Assembly (NCBI GenBank): GCA_946886325.1
Contig: CAMPIK010000105.1
Location: 1 to 7,657, forward strand
DNA length: 7,657 bases
Direction of reading: 5' to 3'
Source: an uncultured Shinella sp.
GTDB lineage: Bacteria; Pseudomonadota; Alphaproteobacteria; Rhizobiales; Rhizobiaceae
The notes under the pieces are model-generated. The model saw only the letters and a list, made by a program, of their open reading frames with translations. It did no database searches and had not been told where the DNA came from. Position 1 is the first letter of the stretch; each line of letters begins with the position of its first letter. Below are positions 6,293 through 7,657 of this stretch, piece after piece. Made by a program: the position numbers and the translations under genes.

Positions 6293-7657
6293 TGAGCGCC
6301 CTCAAGTCCCAGCTCTCGACCGCCGGCGAGGTTTTCGCGGCAAACCGCAAGGCGATGCTCGATGCCATCGATACGGTCGGGCACGCCGTTGCGACGACGC
6401 TCGACGGGGGCGGGGCGAAGGCGCGGGAGCGGCATGTGGCGCGCGGCAAGCTCCTGCCGCGCGACCGGGTGGCGCAACTCATCGATCCCGGTTCACCCTT
6501 CCTGGAGGTGGGGATTAATGCCGGACATGGGCTCTATGACGGCGCGTCGCCCGGCGGTGGGCTGATCACCGGCATCGGCCGGATCGCCGGTCGCGACTGC
6601 ATGGTGGTCTGCAACGATGCGACGGTGAAGGGCGGCACTTACTATCCGATCACGGTCAAGAAGCACCTTCGGGCGCAGGAGATCGCGGAACAGAACCGGC
6701 TGCCCTGCTTCTACCTCGTCGATTCCGGTGGTGCCAACTTGCCGAACCAGGACGAGGTGTTCCCGGACCGCGACCATTTCGGCCGCATCTTCTACAATCA
6801 GGCGCAGATGTCGGCGAAGGGCATTCCGCAGATCGCGGTCGTGATGGGAAGCTGCACGGCGGGCGGCGCCTATGTGCCGGCGATGAGCGACGAGACGGTG
6901 ATCGTCGAGAACCAGGGCACGATCTTCCTCGCCGGCCCGCCGCTGGTCAAGGCGGCGACGGGGGAGGTGGTGACGGCGGAAGACCTCGGCGGCGGGGACG
7001 TGCACACGCGGCTTTCCGGCGTCGCCGACCATCTTGCCCGCGACGACCGCCATGCGCTGGCGCTGGCGCGGCGGATCGCCGGCAATCTCGGCCTCGCACG
7101 CAAGGCGGAGGTCACGCGGATCGCTAGCGAGGCGCCGCTCTACGATCCGGAGGAACTGCTCGGCATCGTGCCGGCCGATACGCGCGTTTCCTACGATGTG
7201 CACGAGGTCATCATGCGGATCGTCGACGGATCGCGTTTCGATGCATTCAAGGCGCGTTTCGGCACGACACTCGTCTGCGGATTCGCCCATATCCACGGCA
7301 TTCCGGTCGGCATCCTCGCCAACAACGGCGTGCTGTTCTCGGAAGCGGCGCTGAAGGGCGCGCATTTCATCGAGCTCTGCTGCCAGCGCGGCATCCCGCT
7401 CGTCTTCCTGCAGAATATCACCGGCTTCATGGTGGGGCGGAAATACGAGGCCGAAGGCATCGCCAAGAACGGCGCCAAGCTGGTGACGGCGGTTGCGACC
7501 GCCAATGTGCCGAAGGTCACGATGCTGATCGGCGGCTCCTACGGTGCCGGCAATTACGGCATGTGCGGCCGGGCCTATTCGCCGCGCTTCCTCTGGACGT
7601 GGCCGAACAGCCGCATTGCCGTGATGGGCGGCGAGCAGGCAGCGGGCGTGCTGGCGA
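6292..7657 (+). CDS. mccB: Methylcrotonyl-CoA carboxylase beta subunit, 3' end cut by window
   Basis: 455 codons are present before the window ends, and the family is normally about 535 residues, so roughly 80 are missing. This is the carboxyltransferase subunit: it moves the carboxyl group from biotin on the alpha subunit to 3-methylcrotonyl-CoA, forming 3-methylglutaconyl-CoA in leucine breakdown. Motifs include [36 protein letters not shown] (typical of the MCC subgroup rather than propionyl-CoA carboxylase), the first oxyanion-hole loop [14 protein letters not shown] (GGAY at 191-194) and the second [16 protein letters not shown] (from 418). An in-frame ATG at 6283 would add three residues. 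6292 is preferred because it gives the usual family N-terminus and has a weak GGA about 7 nt upstream. It should follow ivd in one operon, but hicAB lies between them. The alpha subunit is expected further right, outside this window. Confidence 0.94.
   Translation, partial: MSALKSQLSTAGEVFAANRKAMLDAIDTVGHAVATTLDGGGAKARERHVARGKLLPRDRVAQLIDPGSPFLEVGINAGHGLYDGASPGGGLITGIGRIAGRDCMVVCNDATVKGGTYYPITVKKHLRAQEIAEQNRLPCFYLVDSGGANLPNQDEVFPDRDHFGRIFYNQAQMSAKGIPQIAVVMGSCTAGGAYVPAMSDETVIVENQGTIFLAGPPLVKAATGEVVTAEDLGGGDVHTRLSGVADHLARDDRHALALARRIAGNLGLARKAEVTRIASEAPLYDPEELLGIVPADTRVSYDVHEVIMRIVDGSRFDAFKARFGTTLVCGFAHIHGIPVGILANNGVLFSEAALKGAHFIELCCQRGIPLVFLQNITGFMVGRKYEAEGIAKNGAKLVTAVATANVPKVTMLIGGSYGAGNYGMCGRAYSPRFLWTWPNSRIAVMGGEQAAGVLA

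Noticed and set aside
4643..6295. 550-aa plus-strand open frame running from inside ivd through hicAB and ending on the mccB ATG (ATGA)
   Set aside because: The frame is shifted relative to ivd and antisense to hicAB, and the translation is Arg-rich with no family features. The ATGA contact with mccB looks accidental, though it means this frame contains no stop across the cassette.
6493..7365. 290-aa minus-strand open frame opposite mccB
   Set aside because: It is the shadow of the carboxyltransferase gene, whose catalytic motifs are unmistakable on the plus strand.

Overview
The window looks like chromosomal DNA from an alphaproteobacterium, most likely one of the Rhizobiaceae (Rhizobium, Agrobacterium, Ensifer, Shinella or a relative). 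This is an inference from three things: GC-rich DNA with G/C-dominated third codon positions, a tRNA-Val(GAC) gene with its CCA encoded, and the types of gene present. No species can be named from the sequence.

Layout, left to right. A tRNA-Val(GAC) gene lies on the minus strand (6-80) with a plausible promoter behind it. Divergent from it is an Lrp/AsnC-family regulator (267-719, +). A 208-bp gap then carries a perfect 19-bp inverted repeat whose 11-bp core occurs a second time 31 bp further on. After the gap comes a very large fused 2-oxoacid:ferredoxin oxidoreductase of the indolepyruvate oxidoreductase type (928-4398, +). Isovaleryl-CoA dehydrogenase follows 23 bp later behind a strong Shine-Dalgarno (4422-5585, +). 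A minus-strand hicA-hicB toxin-antitoxin cassette (5612-6228) comes next. Last is the carboxyltransferase (beta) subunit of 3-methylcrotonyl-CoA carboxylase (6292 to beyond the right edge, +).

How the genes fit together. Isovaleryl-CoA dehydrogenase and methylcrotonyl-CoA carboxylase are consecutive enzymes of leucine breakdown (isovaleryl-CoA to 3-methylcrotonyl-CoA to 3-methylglutaconyl-CoA). The oxidoreductase sits directly upstream and is probably co-transcribed. It may therefore supply isovaleryl-CoA by ferredoxin-linked oxidative decarboxylation of 2-ketoisocaproate, a step usually given to the branched-chain dehydrogenase complex. That substrate is inferred from context only. The Lrp-type regulator is a natural candidate to control the set.

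The most unusual arrangement is the antisense hicAB cassette wedged between two leucine-pathway genes. Its predicted promoter and a palindromic operator-like site lie in the 63 bp before the mccB start, and the -35 hexamer touches the mccB ATG. HicB binding there could influence both directions. I see no insertion sequence, CRISPR array, phage gene or clearly broken gene.
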